Shown here piece by piece: positions 33,741-46,345 of a DNA stretch of 64,000 bases. Position numbers and translations under genes: made by a program. The notes below the pieces were generated by a model that saw only the letters and a program-made list of their open reading frames with translations, did not search any database and was not told the DNA's origin. Within the stretch, counting starts at the first letter, position 1. Each line of letters begins with the position of its first letter. The stretch is from Melampsora larici-populina 98AG31 (taxonomy: Eukaryota > Basidiomycota > Pucciniomycetes > Pucciniales > Melampsoraceae): NCBI RefSeq assembly GCF_000204055.1, contig NW_006768785.1, positions 1,061,496-1,125,495 on the forward strand, read 5' to 3'.

Positions 33741-34084
33741 ACTTTTTTGATCTCACTGTTTCTACCTACGGTCATTCCGAATTCGATTCGGGACATTCAG
33801 CAACATTGCCCCGTGGTGGCCTTGAGCATATATCTTGACAGATCCCGCATGGGCCATACAATCAGGGCAGGACCGCTCAGCGCAGCTCATCACTGTTGAT
33901 GAAGTTGGATGATGGCTCAGTGCTCCTGAGGTCAATTCCTGAGTCTGGCTGCTGGGGATGGGAAATCTGGGCAGGCTCAGTGTTCCAATTTGGCCTGGAC
34001 AGAAATTTCACAGTTTTTTTGATACTTTTGCGCAAGAGCTTTGGGCCCCTGACGTCGGGGGCCTTCTCCACGGGCACTGTGATG

Positions 34085-34914
34085 CCCAGGCCAATAAGAT
34101 TGGAAAGCAGGTTACAGGCGTCAACAGCAGCACATTGGGTGCACTCTTCTGTGAAAGTTCATCATTGGCGGGTTGAGATATATCAGCTTATTAGCAAAGA
34201 AGATGGATTCACTACAGTTTTCTACATGAACACTCGCAGTTCATTGGTCGTAAGTCCGCCTCTATCAGAAGCTCTGGTATGTAGGATTTGATCTGCCTCG
34301 AGCTTTCGATTATGGATCATTATCAGCTCTGACTGGGCACTCGAGACGCTGGGCAAAGTGCAAAGGATTTTGCAGGTCTTCTCAAACATTGGTTTGAGTA
34401 AATTAATCCGAGTGAATAATGCAGATTATTGAGCAATTCATATGAAGATCGCTCCATCATCTTCCGAGCAACCAAGGGCCAGATTTTCTTCTGCCTTATT
34501 GAGCTTCGGTGTCGATCTAAATGATCGATCGACCGAGCACCACTAGAATGCCTTCAGAGGAGTAAGCCCTAGTAAGCCCCATCTGCAAATGTCTGTATCC
34601 TAATTCTCTTCACTATTATTTCCCATTTTCATCTGAACCCAGCCATTCGGAACCTCACGGCGATCAGCATGAGGCTACTAAATCGAGACACGAATGCCTG
34701 TATAGTTTACATCCCTGGGGCGCACAGATCTTGCTTATAACATGCTGAGCTATGCTGAGTCAAAGCAGCGCGCAAATCGAATCTTATCACCTGGTCTTGT
34801 TGTCGCTGATAAGAGGTGAACTTTGACGCCTCATCGACTTGAGTCGCTGCTAGTCGCTGCTATCATCACTTGTGTCGAAGGGTAGGAGTGGGCGAGGTAC
34901 AATTCCAACACACG
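34085..34914. other. Intergenic stretch
   Basis: No coding similarity. Contains the presumed promoter of the following membrane-protein gene; no motif stands out. Confidence 0.4.
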
Positions 34915-36720
34915 ATGTCTATTTCTATGACTGAAGACTACATCCGCCAAACCAAGGCGATCACCGGCTTTTTGGCCATCACTGTAGTCCGTTGGCGCTA
35001 TTTACGAAGACGATCACGAACGATTTCAACTGACTTGCATTTCCTCATCTCTTCTTGAGCACATTGTAGCCTCTTTGCAGCACGCTCGCCGGATGTCTCA
35101 CCTATCAATTCGTCCATTACATCTCCCAGATCAACCGAACCCAGTGCATTTCTGCTCTCATCGCCACAGTTACTCTTGCTTTGAATCTCTTGGGGATGAT
35201 TTTTCAGATTCTCGTTTGAGTGATTTCCTATAACTCAAAGAATACCAAATAAGTTGATTTATTTGTGATTATATTTGTTTCTTCAGATCTTCAGAACCTT
35301 CACGCATCGTGCACTGCTCGAGAATGGACCTGTTTATATTCCAGAATGGCAACTGATCAGCTTGACAGTCATCAATCAGTGAGTCTCACACTCAGTTTAG
35401 GAAGAGAGCCCAGTTCTCGCTCGCATTCTGAGTCTCGTGTGATTGGGGTTTACATCTTTTAGTCTCACAGCTTCCTTCTCAAGAATATACTTTGCTCGGC
35501 TAGCTTCCACTATGTTAAAAAATCCACGTCCATTCATGTATCTATCAATATTTTTGGCTATTTCAAGTCTGATAGGAGTTATTCTCAACTGCGTCTACAC
35601 CTTGACAAACCAGATAACCGTTTTTGATCCAAACCATCAGATATCATGGAAGTCTTATCTTTCCCAGATACTTTGGATCGGTTCAGCAGCAGTATGGAAC
35701 GGTTTGATTTGTGCAGCGCTCCTATATAATTTTTTGAACTCAGCCAAACGTTGTCGATTTGGTTCATTGGAAGGAAAGGCTTCTTTTGGTATCGCACTGG
35801 TCTTCGAGTATGCAGATCTTCCCATTGCAAACTGTCTGGACTTTGGTACTGAGATTATACACTGATGTTTTCGAATCTTTCCATAGATCCTTTCTCTTGG
35901 CTACTTTAATCATGGCTATCACATTAGTAGCCATCCTAGGTGATTTAAATTTCCCTCTGATTCATCACAATCATGAATGCTGAGAAAAATAATTCGTCTT
36001 CGCCGCATCAATGGGATTGTGTAGTGATAGACGTTCGTCTTCACATTGACCCTGCCAGACTGCATGTGATCAATGTAAGCTTGGAGAGTTTATGCACGAG
36101 GTTTTTTGGAATTTCTACAAGTAAGTGAGATTCACTTTTTATTTTGCAGTCAGTTCAGAAAAGCTTTCCACACATTCCCGTCCGACTTGCTCGAGTTTTG
36201 CGGGCAAAGTTGGTTAAGCGTTTGTAATTGACTGCACAAGAAAATTGACCAAGCTCTAAAGTTGATCTCATGGTTATTTTTTGCTCTAGTGTGTAGTCTT
36301 CAACACAAAGTTTATGAGCATTTGAAGCTTAGTCAAAGATTAATTCAAAGCACTGGGCCGATTTTAAATTCAAAAGCGACTCCGAATCCGATTGTTGAAG
36401 ACGTGGAATTTGTTCCCAATCATCTCGAATTCACTACCCTCAGGGAAGGAGGATATGTAGAACATGACTCTGTTTTATCTTATATGGGATCACATATGGG
36501 TGAAGCAGGAGATAGTAGAGCGCTAGGAGTGGTTTGTGTCAAGCATGTTCAACACCTACAACACCAGCATTCGCCTGCTTCACTCGTCCATATTTCTGTG
36601 ATGGATGAGACCAGAACTAGTCCTCGTGTGAGTGTAGAATGTGTTACGGAAAATACGGAAACTCAAAAGCATTTAGATGTGATAGGGTCTTCACCTGAGG
36701 ACAAAAATACTGATAGCTGA
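34915..36720 (+). CDS. Multi-pass membrane protein of unknown function
   Basis: Exons 34915-34983, 35070-35213, 35287-35378 and from 35463 join in frame. They encode MTEDYIRQTKAITGFLAIT, LCSTLAGCLTYQFVHYISQI, ALIATVTLALNLLGMIFQIL and FMYLSIFLAISSLIGVILNC...LWIGSAAVWNGLICAALLYN, all strongly hydrophobic helices. Later pieces (about 35850-35941, AFLLATLIM-type helix; about 35999-36110, HIDPARLHVINVSLESLCTR) complete the pattern of basidiomycete seven-helix proteins related to DUF6534, whose last helix is followed by a G/ARLYV-x-SLL-x-LN-R-like motif. The join near 35800-35850 needs a frame change that I could not explain with a splice. A hydrophilic tail (about 36297-36720) may be cytosolic. 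Function is unknown. Confidence 0.5.
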
Positions 36721-38111
36721 ACCTCAGTCAAATTTCTTAACATAAAATCTGTCTACGCGTTTCTCTTTGGATGTGATGTTTAGTGTTGTATATGTATTTC
36801 ATTTGTATTTGGAAACAGACGTTGGGCGCAAGTGCAGATAAAATGTCATCAAAATCTACGTTTCATTCGAATACTGACCCTCCAATCAGCCAAGAGTCAT
36901 GTCATATTAACTGCCATTGCAAATGCTACCTAAGTCCAGGCTCGCTGGTGAAGCAGCACCCAAGTGCGCTTTCAAGTTTCATCTGAAGTTTCTCGCGATC
37001 AGGGTTTATCGTCTTCATACTCTCTTGCCAATGATTTGACACATCTTCCTGTTCAGATTCCCGCTTCTGTGCCCTGCTCCAGTGACGAGATGACAATCAT
37101 GGATGTTTGATGATTCATGAGGGAACATAATATTTCTCAGAGAACTTTACACTTATTTTGTCAGAGTCTATGTTGAGATTTTATTCCATTTCTGAAAGTA
37201 GCCAACCCAGATCAGATACTGCCTCTTTGCTAAACTTGAGTGCAGTGTAGTGCAAGGGTCTCTCAACTTGAAATGCAAATTGCAAGGTTTCCATAAGCTG
37301 TCCTGAATCTGATTGTCAATCTCCTTTATCATAAACAGGCGGGAGTGCAGCCATGAAGGAGACTGTTCGAACAGGCCAAAGGTCAACTTTGAAGTCTTTC
37401 ATATCTCGAATATCTCGAATATTTGCTGAGCACATGTTTAGCCAAATGTAATGGCCATGGGATCTGATCATGGGAGATCGGTCATCTGACAAGGTATATT
37501 TTATATGCCCACGGTGCCGGTCACTTGACGAGCCACGGGTCCTTTCCCCGAGTGTGCATACAACCTCCCCACTGCCTTCAGAGCTGGTGGCAACTTGTTC
37601 TTCGACAGTCCAACAGTTGAAATTCTGGTACAAGGTTAGCCATTTCCATCTATCTTTCTCACCTTCTGCTCATATACCTTGAGACTCAGGGGCACCAGTT
37701 GGCTAAAGTCATCATGATCAAACCCACAGATACTTTGACTTGCGATTTAGGCCTACGAAGCTATCCAATACATTCATAATAACGGGCCCAGTGTGAGTGG
37801 CACAAGCCCACTTTGATGATCAGGATCACTATACTTCGATGATTTCTTTCGAGATGAATGGATTTAGCCCAAGCTTACAATTCCTAGGAAGCTCAGCCTT
37901 CCATTTCCCATTCCAGTCAAAACCTTATCAACAACACTTTCACCTAACCAACCAAGTGCTCAAGCCACTTCGATTTATATAACTGTCCAGTCAACAACCT
38001 TTGGGTAAAGAGGACGCTTGAAATCCCGAACTCCCGGCCGAATCTACATCGAGTTCATCACATATTACATTTCATTCAACGAATTTGGCTATTGACGAAG
38101 AGGAAACTGAA
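36721..38111. other. Intergenic region
   Basis: No gene recognised. Short open frames at 37168-37680 on both strands lack family features and splice continuity. The last 150 bp are the likely leader of the nucleoside transporter gene. Confidence 0.45.
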
Positions 38112-39813
38112 ATGGAACCTACAGATCAACAATCTGAACATGAACCTTCAACCTCTTTCAATCCGCACAAAGATGTCAGCCAATTCCAGAAGACATTAAG
38201 TTACCTTTGCTTCTTCATTCTCGGTGCTTGTATCCTCTTACCATGGAATTCGCTCTTGGTATCAACAACTTATTTTGGATCCAACTTGGTGGGAAGCGAA
38301 TTTGAATTCAGTTATATGAATTGGGTAGCTGTAGTCTTTACATTCTTCAATGTCTCGTTTCTCATTCATGCTACACTTAAACAAACAACTGTACGTCCAA
38401 GATCTTTCTTTACCTCCTAGTCACAATCTCACTGAAATGTATTATTATGTTTGTAGTCAAGTCACACTAGAAGGATTTTCTTCTCACTTATCGTGATTAT
38501 CATTATATCTTTAGCATTACTATGTTCTACAAGATTCGAAAAAGTTGGACCTCACACGTTCTTCACTTTCTTAATGACCATCACACTCTTAGAAGCTTTT
38601 GGTTCAGCAACGCTCCAAAACTCAGTCATCGCAATCTCTTCTTGGTTTGGACCTGACTATCTTCAAGGTATTTTATCAGGACAAGGAGCGAATGGAGCGA
38701 TTGTAAGCTTACTACAACTTTTAGCATCTTTACGAGAATTTGAATCAACACCGCAAAACGATTTAGGACCAACTGACATCAAGAATTCTGAAGATCAATT
38801 AACTCCAATTATTCATATCAGTCAAGATCAAATTAGGAATAGCTCTTTTACTTTCTACATTGGTAGCACAATCTTTTGTGTGTTTGCTCTACTATCATTT
38901 ACGATGTTATGTAGTTTACCATTCTATAAACTAGTGATGAGAAGTAACAAGAAAAAAATCATATCAAGCTCACAAAGATTATCAATAGAAGGAGAAAGAT
39001 CAACGGATCAATTACTCCAATCCAATGAATATTCAACCGAAGAACCTTTTACATCAACTCCAATCAGACCCGTCAATCTCCGCACAGTAGAACCTAAAAT
39101 CAGATCACTAGGTTTAAGTGTATTCTGGGTATTCTTCGTAACCTTAGCAGTTTTTCCTTCAATAACAGGCTCAATAATTTCAATCAACTCAAACCAAATC
39201 AATCCAACCTCAACTTCCACATTTTTGAAAAATTGGAAACATCCATTGATCTTTATACCATTACATTTTTTATGTTTTAATTGTGGTGATTGGTTAGGTA
39301 GAATTATTCCTCAAATTTGGTCAAACTTTTCGTTTGCTTTGATTAAAAAGAAAAAAGTTTTATATGCTATGAGTTTTTCTAGGATTATCTTTGTTCCTTT
39401 ATTCTTGCTTTGTAATGTAGAGAATAGCTCTGTTGTTCTATTCAGAAGCGATTTCGGTATGTTATTTTTTCTTATTACCACAGGTTTTGACTTGTAAAAC
39501 TGATCTTTCCCTCTACTTTTTTTGTAGCTTATTTTTTGATTCTTTCTCTATTTGCGATTTCTAATGGTTATACTTCAACTCTCTTAATGATTGCAGGAGT
39601 AGCAGAACCAAGTCTCGAACCGGAAGAAATAGCGGTAAGATCTATGTATCTTCCCTCAGGTTTCAGTAGAAAAGATATAAAAGACTAAAGATTCTGGTTA
39701 CTTTATTGGATTGGTAGGTTGCTGCAACTTGCATGTCCCTTTATCTTACATCTGGTTTAGCCATGGGGAGTTTTATTAGTTTTGGTGTAAAAGCTTTAAC
39801 TACTGTATTATGA
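38112..39813 (+). CDS. Equilibrative nucleoside transporter (SLC29/ENT)
   Basis: Four exons, 38112-38390, 38457-39456, 39528-39634 and 39718-39813, total 1482 nt (493 aa) with every junction in frame. The ATG at 38112 is the first in-frame Met. After an acidic N-terminus, TM1 carries the ENT signature FFILGACILLPWNSLLVSTT. TM4-5 carry FGSATLQNSVIAISSWFGPD followed by YLQGILSGQGANGAIVSLLQ. After a central hydrophilic loop (about residues 180-250), the C-terminal half has FNCGDWLGRIIPQ, AISNGYTSTLLMIAGVAEPS and GLAMGSFISFGV. About eleven helices are expected. The yeast relative Fun26 moves nucleosides across the vacuolar membrane; for a biotroph it could also import host nucleosides, but localisation cannot be read from the sequence. 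Confidence 0.93.
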
Positions 39814-41683
39814 TCTAAGGAAGAGATTGTTAGAATGTAAAACCTAGTCATCTTTCTCTTTTTGGTTCTTTTATGGGGTATGATTCATGTATTGCTTATT
39901 TACTCTATCCAATCATTTCTATGCAGGTTTTTATGTTTCACTTGTTCTTTATTAAAACAGGTTGAATGAAATGTGACTCATGTATTGTAATTTATATAGA
40001 ATACTAGGTAATTTGGCGCCCAGCCGCCCCACAAGTTTAAGCAAGAGCATTGATAGACTTGATGTTTTTTTAAATAGGAAATTTCAAATGAAGATATCAG
40101 GATTTCCATGTTTAAGAATCACTCATTTTGAACATCTTTTTCTTGTTCTTGACACTCATGCACAACCCAATAAGATAGCAAAATGGAAAACCTCTAGAAG
40201 AGAATTTTTATGAATTGCTTGTTTGAAACCTTTCAAAAAAAATTAGAAGATTTTACATGAGGGGTGAAAAGTGCAAGGTATGCATGAGACATGCAATGAG
40301 ATGATGTGGGGTCACCCAAATGGTCAAGTGTGGTTCCAAATTGGATTCAGGCTCTACATAGAGGGGTGATATCCTCTTTTTTTCCTTAAACCATTTTCCT
40401 TTATTATATGTAGGTAGAAATGATTGTGAGTTGGAGTTGGAGATTGAGAAGTATGTTTTGATTGTAGGGAACAATGAAGAAAGATTGAACACAACATTGC
40501 TGTGAGATTGAGGTCTAGTGATAACAATTGAGCTAGAGATATATTTTTTGAGATCACAACACCGCATGGCTGTATGACACAGTATTGTCTCAAACTTGCA
40601 GAGAGGAGTACAAACTTAGTATGAAGCTACTGAAACAAACAAACGAACAATTGTGACAAGAGAGAAAGCAAAGCACATCCACTATTACTATACTTGTGTG
40701 GATTTGTATATTAATGTGTTTGATGGTGGGATTTGAGCGGTAGACTACATAGTACCAGATATAGCAGGTTCTCTGCAATGGTAGGTCACAGGGGTGGGTA
40801 GGAATTGGATGGACAGAATTGTTTTTCTATAGTAAGAGTTAATTGGTTTGAGTGGTGATACATGGACGAAGAGAAGTGTTGGGGGAAAATCACATTGTGG
40901 TATTTTGACTCAGTTCTTTATCAGAGATCAAATCCAACACTTTGGTCTATTTAGGGTAAGTTCAGTGAAATTTATGGGAGTTGTTGTGCTTTTGGAACCC
41001 TGAGGAATTATTTTACCTTGCAACCAATTCTTTTTTGTTTTATTGCTTGATTATTGATGCATGCTACATTGTGGAGTTTTGGATTGTCTGTCATTCAACA
41101 TTTCAATGCTGTCATTTGTTTTGGTGTTGCCATCACTGGCTTTTTGTGATCTCTATAAAGCACATGCCTTTTGACTTGCTTTGCTACTTATCAATATTGT
41201 ATTAGTCATTTTTCTACATAGGAGGCTCTTTGTGGCCTGCAAAAGACCTGCCAAGAATAGATTTCAATATTCATACTGACTGGTCAAATAGCTCAAATGC
41301 TATGGCACAATTTTTGAAATATTGGCAATTCAGGCATTCATCGGTGCATGTCTTGTAGTTGACTGATCATTTGATTGTATGATTTGTATACTGTGACTAT
41401 TCTAGGTGACTTAAAAAGTACTGTCAGTAATAGTTTATACTGACTCTTGCCATCTTGTAAATATTTCAATATCACCATCATTTACTGTGTTTTGATCGTT
41501 AGGCTTTGTTTTCAAAATGGATGCTTAAGGTCAAAGATGTACTTGAGGAATTTGAAACCTACATTGAAAGGCAACATTCCATGTGCATGAAGTCCACCAG
41601 ATCTAAACATAGCTATAGGATTCTTGATGTTTTCAAAGTAATCATATTCCTTGACGAGTGCAAAGTTGCCTTGCACTACACAT

Positions 41684-41757
41684 CAAACTTGACTGAGTCC
41701 ACTCACTGGAACAAAATCAGTTTGCTCTGTGTTCCAGTGAGTGGAGTCAGAAGTTTG
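41684..41757. repeat. Inverted repeat
   Basis: GACTGAGTCCACTCACTGGA and its inverse in GTTCCAGTGAGTGGAGTCAG form arms of about 25 bp around a short loop. It may be a small foldback element; no target duplication is clear. Confidence 0.6.
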
Positions 41758-42002
41758 CCTACACATCTTGATCCACATGAGCTGAATTTACATGAGAGTT
41801 GATCTAACCTAACTAAGTTGATCTAGTCAGACACTGCCCCGTGCTCATTTCAGCTGGAGCTACCTGTTTCCATTCCCTTCAAATCTGCCTAATTTATTGG
41901 ATCTCACTCTGAGCTCTCTCCAGCAAGAAAGAAAGAAAGATCTTGAGAGTTGAAATTTGGTGTCTGTATCATTAGAACAAGATTTCCAGCTGTTTCAACA
42001 AA

Positions 42003-42490
42003 GATGGATTGTTTTTGAAAATCTCGTCACAGTGCAAAACCTAGGGTTTTTCTCTCACTTGGTGTTGTTTCCTGGTAATTTGGAGAAAACAGAAAGGATA
42101 AAACCGTTAAACAAGACTTTTTTCTGCTTTTGTTTGCTGTGGCAATGACTTTCTTCAAAAAAAATTGTCAATCTTTCTTGAAATAGCTGTACAAAGGATC
42201 TAAGTAACACATTCTTCTTTCTCTTGCAAGATGATTCATATTGCCAACTTGAGAATGATTGTTTTTTTTTGAAAAGTGCATCATCCATGGTGAAAAACCT
42301 GGTCTTCCTTTTGACTGAGTTTTGTTTCTCTGTTAATTTTGAGGATGTAGAGAACACAAACCCTATAACAACCTTTGTTGGTTGGTTTTTGACCCCCTGT
42401 GGCAGCAACTTTCTTCAAAAAAAAGTGGTTAATCATTTTCAAATTGGCTGTACAGCAGTTCCAAGAAAGGTTGATTTATTTTCTCAGAAA
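42003..42490 (+). repeat. Diverged tandem duplication, about 250-260 bp unit
   Basis: Two head-to-tail copies share GGATTGTTTTTGAAAA, AAAACCT-GG, the CTGTGGCA...ACTTTCTTCAAAAAAAA block (42138 and 42400) and TTGAAATAGCTGTACA/TTCAAATTGGCTGTACA. Divergence is considerable, so the duplication is old. No coding role is seen. Confidence 0.6.
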
Positions 42491-43243
42491 TTCTCTCCCA
42501 TGCAGAACTCATACTGTTGGTTTTATTGAGTTTTTTCTTTTCACAAGGTTGAGCAATATGGAAGGCAGAGGCTCCGTCCATGAAGATCATGCATCATTGT
42601 GACCATCCATGTTAGATCTTTTGAAATACATCTGCTAAATCCTTTATCATTGTTGTTGGCTTTCATGGCTAGCTGCAAGAACAACCTTTTCTCACCAGTC
42701 ACTAGGATTTGGCATAGTCAGGCTGTGGCACTGCACACATCAGGTGCAGTCAAGTTGATTCAGAAAACTGGCCAGTTACAGTCATTTTGTCTGCTGTGCT
42801 GTTGAGCCCAATGAACCATTCTTGGGACAGTTGTAATTGATTGATGAACTTCTTTCAAAATTCAAAGTTGTACATCTTGATGTTTTGAAGCTTTTGTCCT
42901 CCGCAGAAATTACGTATCATATCAACTACAGAAGATGCAAGACTGTAGAACCTGCTTGCACACCAAAACTAGCTGATCAGTTGCAAGTCACTCTCCAGGG
43001 CAATGAGTGAGCTTGCAAAGGTTGAAAATGCCCTGCGAGAATTGAGAGTTGTGATAAGTTGAGGGAGTCGATGGGGCGGGCGTGCCTGCGGCAGCTTGGG
43101 TGATGATCACACTCGGGTTCTAAGGTTAATTTTTTAAATTTTAAACCTTAGCGCAGATCGATTGAGAATCCTTCTTGATTACCATTTGAATCTGATTACC
43201 ATCCAATCCTCTCAAACGAAAGAAAGAAAGAAAGAAAGAAAGA

Positions 43244-45267
43244 ATGTCATCACCAACCAATCAATCAGAACTAGCACCTTACTTAAATGCAATCTACTCA
43301 ATATCATCTAACACTTTAAAACTAATTAGATACTTACCTGGTTCTGAAATCTTATTGCGTTATATCAAGTCATCTCATCAAAACGATCCATTTCGTACTT
43401 TACTTGAAATCTTATTAATCTTTTTTGTTATTAGAACTTGGAGACAATCTAGAACTAGAGGTGATGTAGGGACCGGTAAAAACTTTGTCAAATTGACTCA
43501 AAAGGTGGGTCTGATTTCTCTTTCTTTTCCTTTGATTACCTTTGGATTGATTTTTGGGTTTCTTTTTGGTTCAGGAAATCGATGAATTGGTATTGGAGTG
43601 GAAACCAGAACCATTAGTAGATCCACCCTTAAGATCAACCCAAGCCCTTTCAAGACCACCAATAATAATAGGTCCACCCATAACTAAACCTAAAATAATT
43701 TATGGAGAAGCAGCCGAAAGGTTTATCCAAAGTCCAGAAAACGAAGATAGTATAGACCCAAAAGATATTAAAGTAGTTTTGAATCTTGCTAGTGTGAACT
43801 TTGCTGGTTTGATTGGTAATGAACAAGTTAAACGTAAGGCGATTGAACAACTCAGAAGATCGGGTGTTGGATCTTGTGGTCCTCCTGGATTTTATGGAAC
43901 TTTTGGTTTGTTTGCGATCTTCTTTTTTGATCAAATCAGATTCGAATTAAGAACGATCAACTGATTCTCAATCAAATACTTCTTTAGATGTTCATATGGA
44001 ATTAGAACAAGACATAGCTAGATTCATCGGATTACAGTCCTCAATCATTTACGCCCAAGGTTTCTCAACTACTTCATCAGTAATCCCATCGTTTAGTAAA
44101 AGAGGTGATATAATAGTAGTAGATCGCGGTGTAAACTTTTCAATTCAAAAAGGTATTCAAATCTCTCGTTCTACCATCCGTTGGTATGATCATAATGATT
44201 CAAGCAGTTTAGAAAAAGTTTTAGAACAACTTAAATTAGAAGAAATTAAATTTAGAAGGAAATTAAGTAGGAAATTCATTATTACTGAAGGTCTTTTTGA
44301 ATCTGATGGTCAACTGTGTGATCTACCTAACATCGTTTGAGTCTTTTTTCTTCTGTTAATTCTTAACAATTATAGTTTCGACCATTTTACTGATCTTTGT
44401 TTTGTGTTTTAGATCAAGCTGAAGGAAAAGTACAAGTTCAGGTTGATCCTGGATGAGACTTGGTCGGTCGGAAGCATCGGAAAGACTGGTCGTGGTCTTA
44501 CCGAGTACTTTGGAGTCCCTGTACGTTTTCTTCAAATCGCGTCATCTAACTTAAAGAATCCAGAATCTGATAGATGTCAAATTTGATAGGCTACCTCAGT
44601 GGATATCTTAATCGGGTCACTAGCCACGAGTTTCAATTCTGGAGGAGGATTCTGTGCGGGTTCTAATGAAGTAGTAGCCCACCAACGTATCAATTCAGCT
44701 GCCTTAGTGTTCTCAGCAGCATTACCACCTTTATTGGCCTCAGCAGCATCTGAAACAATCAAAATTTTATCAGAAGAAGATGGAGAAGAAAGAATGAGAA
44801 GATTGAGAAAAAATATCTCAATTTTTAGAGATTCATTAAGTTCGATTTCAACTGAAGGATCTTCAACACCATTAATAAGGATCCCATCACATCCAGATTC
44901 ACCAATGTTACATTTTAATTTAAAATCAATTGAACATGATGAACAAGAAAACGAAAAATTAAATTCATCATTATCATCTAATTGGAAACCTAAATCAAAT
45001 CAAAATCAAGTTGATTTAATTTCAAAAGAAGATTTATCTTCATTTGAAGAACAAGAAGATTTATTACAATCTATTGTAGATAAATCTATCAAAGATAAAT
45101 CGATTCTAATCACTCGTACTAAAAAAGTTTGGGAACAAGAGATTGATCCTATGCTACCTTCTATTAGGATTTGTTTATCAGCTGAACTTACTGAAAATGA
45201 AGTTGAAGAAGCTGGAATGAAATTGGTTGAAGTGATTAAAGAAGTTTTAGTTAAACCTTCTATTTGA
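43244..45267 (+). CDS. LCB1: Serine palmitoyltransferase subunit 1
   Basis: Five exons, 43244-43504, 43575-43905, 43988-44334, 44413-44520 and 44590-45267, total 1725 nt (574 aa) with all junctions in frame. A membrane anchor lies near residues 48-65 ([14 protein letters not shown]). The fold-type I aminotransferase core shows [70 protein letters not shown] and [20 protein letters not shown]. As in LCB1 of other eukaryotes, the PLP-binding lysine of LCB2 is absent (SLATS), while the Cys of SCGPPGFYG, which contributes to the heterodimer active site, is kept. With LCB2 it condenses serine and palmitoyl-CoA in the ER, the first step of sphingolipid synthesis. A Lys/Glu/Asn-rich insertion (about residues 465-500) is lineage-specific. 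Confidence 0.95.
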
Positions 45268-46345
45268 AAACATTACTTTGTGTGTTTTATTTATTTATTT
45301 ATTTATTCGACCTTTTTTAGATCTTCTTTTTGGTTCCTTTTTCTCAAATTGGTTGAGTGTGCTTTGATTTTTTTTGAGCAAAAGTTTTTGAGTTTCTCAA
45401 GTTCAAGTTTCTTCTATATTTCTTTATGTTCTATTTCTGATGATAATGAATTTCATATGTGATTGTGAATAAGTTAAAAGAGCAAGCATTTAGAAACAAC
45501 AATTTACAGTCTTCAATTCAATTTCATTTATGACTTGAAATCATTTATCTGGCAGGGGTTACAATAAAATACATCATGAACAGTTGAAGGTTGTTTTGAT
45601 CAATAACTTTTCATATACACATAGAGATTGTCAAATTGTTGATTGCCCAAAATTCTACTTTGAGCACAAAACCTCTTCAGCCTATCCTGATCTCATATAA
45701 AAGATATATGATGACAATAAGCCAAGAGTCTCATAATCAATACTATCATCTTTGAGTTCAGCCTCATATTTTAATATCAACACCCTTATAATTAAATGAC
45801 CACCCTTGCACCATGTCTGTTTTTGTGTAGCACATCAGTGTGAACACAAAGAGTTTCAAAAGAGTTTGGAAGAGTTCTACTCCACTTCAAATAGCATTTT
45901 GACACTGAGTCACCTTTGTTGATACACCTTCAATATTGAGAGGTTTTCAATTTCTGAATACACCTTTGAAGAAGGGGTGCAGTCAGTGTTTTGTTGTCTG
46001 TTTGTTTTCAGTAGCAGCTTCTCCTCTGAACTTTTCTTGCTTGAAGATAAAGTCTTATGGAGTCTTTCATTATTGAAGCTGGCCCAGCCATCTCCTTCTG
46101 GTAGCAGTCATCTTAACTTTGACCAAAGACAGCTTAACTAGGGCCTTCCTCCTTCAAGACCAACAGATTAGGTATCAAAAAATGGTCCTTACAGTGATTT
46201 CAAAGTAAATGAATGAAACAACAAATTTGAAAGGATCCTGGTATCCACAGCCCCCTCTTATTCAACCCCAGTGAAAGGTTTAGTTGCTGTTGACACAAGT
46301 TGTGACAGTATGCCAGGCTGAACCACACTCTCAGCACTGAGAATT
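45268..46345. other. Intergenic region
   Basis: LCB1 3' flank (T-rich) followed by AT-rich DNA without recognised features up to the MULE relic. Confidence 0.45.

Larger units (their letters stand above)
29669..34081. mobile_element. CACTA-like element carrying host gene fragments
   Basis: A 4413-bp unit with terminal inverted repeats CACAGTGCCCGTGGAGAAGG... of 41 bp (40 of 41 identical), each ending in the GC-rich palindrome GGCCCCCGACGTCGGGGGCC (one G/A change in the right copy). ATG flanks it on both sides (29666-29668 and 34082-34084). CAC...GTG ends with a 3-bp duplication fit the CACTA (CMC) superfamily. Subterminal zones on both sides contain repeated CTCAGTG-type motifs. Inside there is no transposase. 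Instead there are pieces of a DEAH helicase, an HN1/SPIRAL1-like protein, a myotubularin and one unidentified reading frame, in both orientations. This is the layout of a Pack-type element that captures host DNA; the introns retained in the fragments indicate DNA-level capture. Confidence 0.7.
39814..43243. other. Repeat-rich intergenic region
   Basis: No gene recognised over 3.4 kb. It holds an inverted repeat at 41684-41757, an old tandem duplication at about 42003-42490 and a GAAA microsatellite (43217-43243) in the leader just before the LCB1 start codon. Short open frames have no family features. Confidence 0.5.

Noticed and set aside
29669..34081. Transib or RAG-like element, because the ends start with CACAGTG as in recombination signal heptamers
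   Set aside because: Transib makes 5-bp duplications and needs a RAG1-like gene. Only a 3-bp ATG matches on both sides and no such gene is present, so CACTA fits better.
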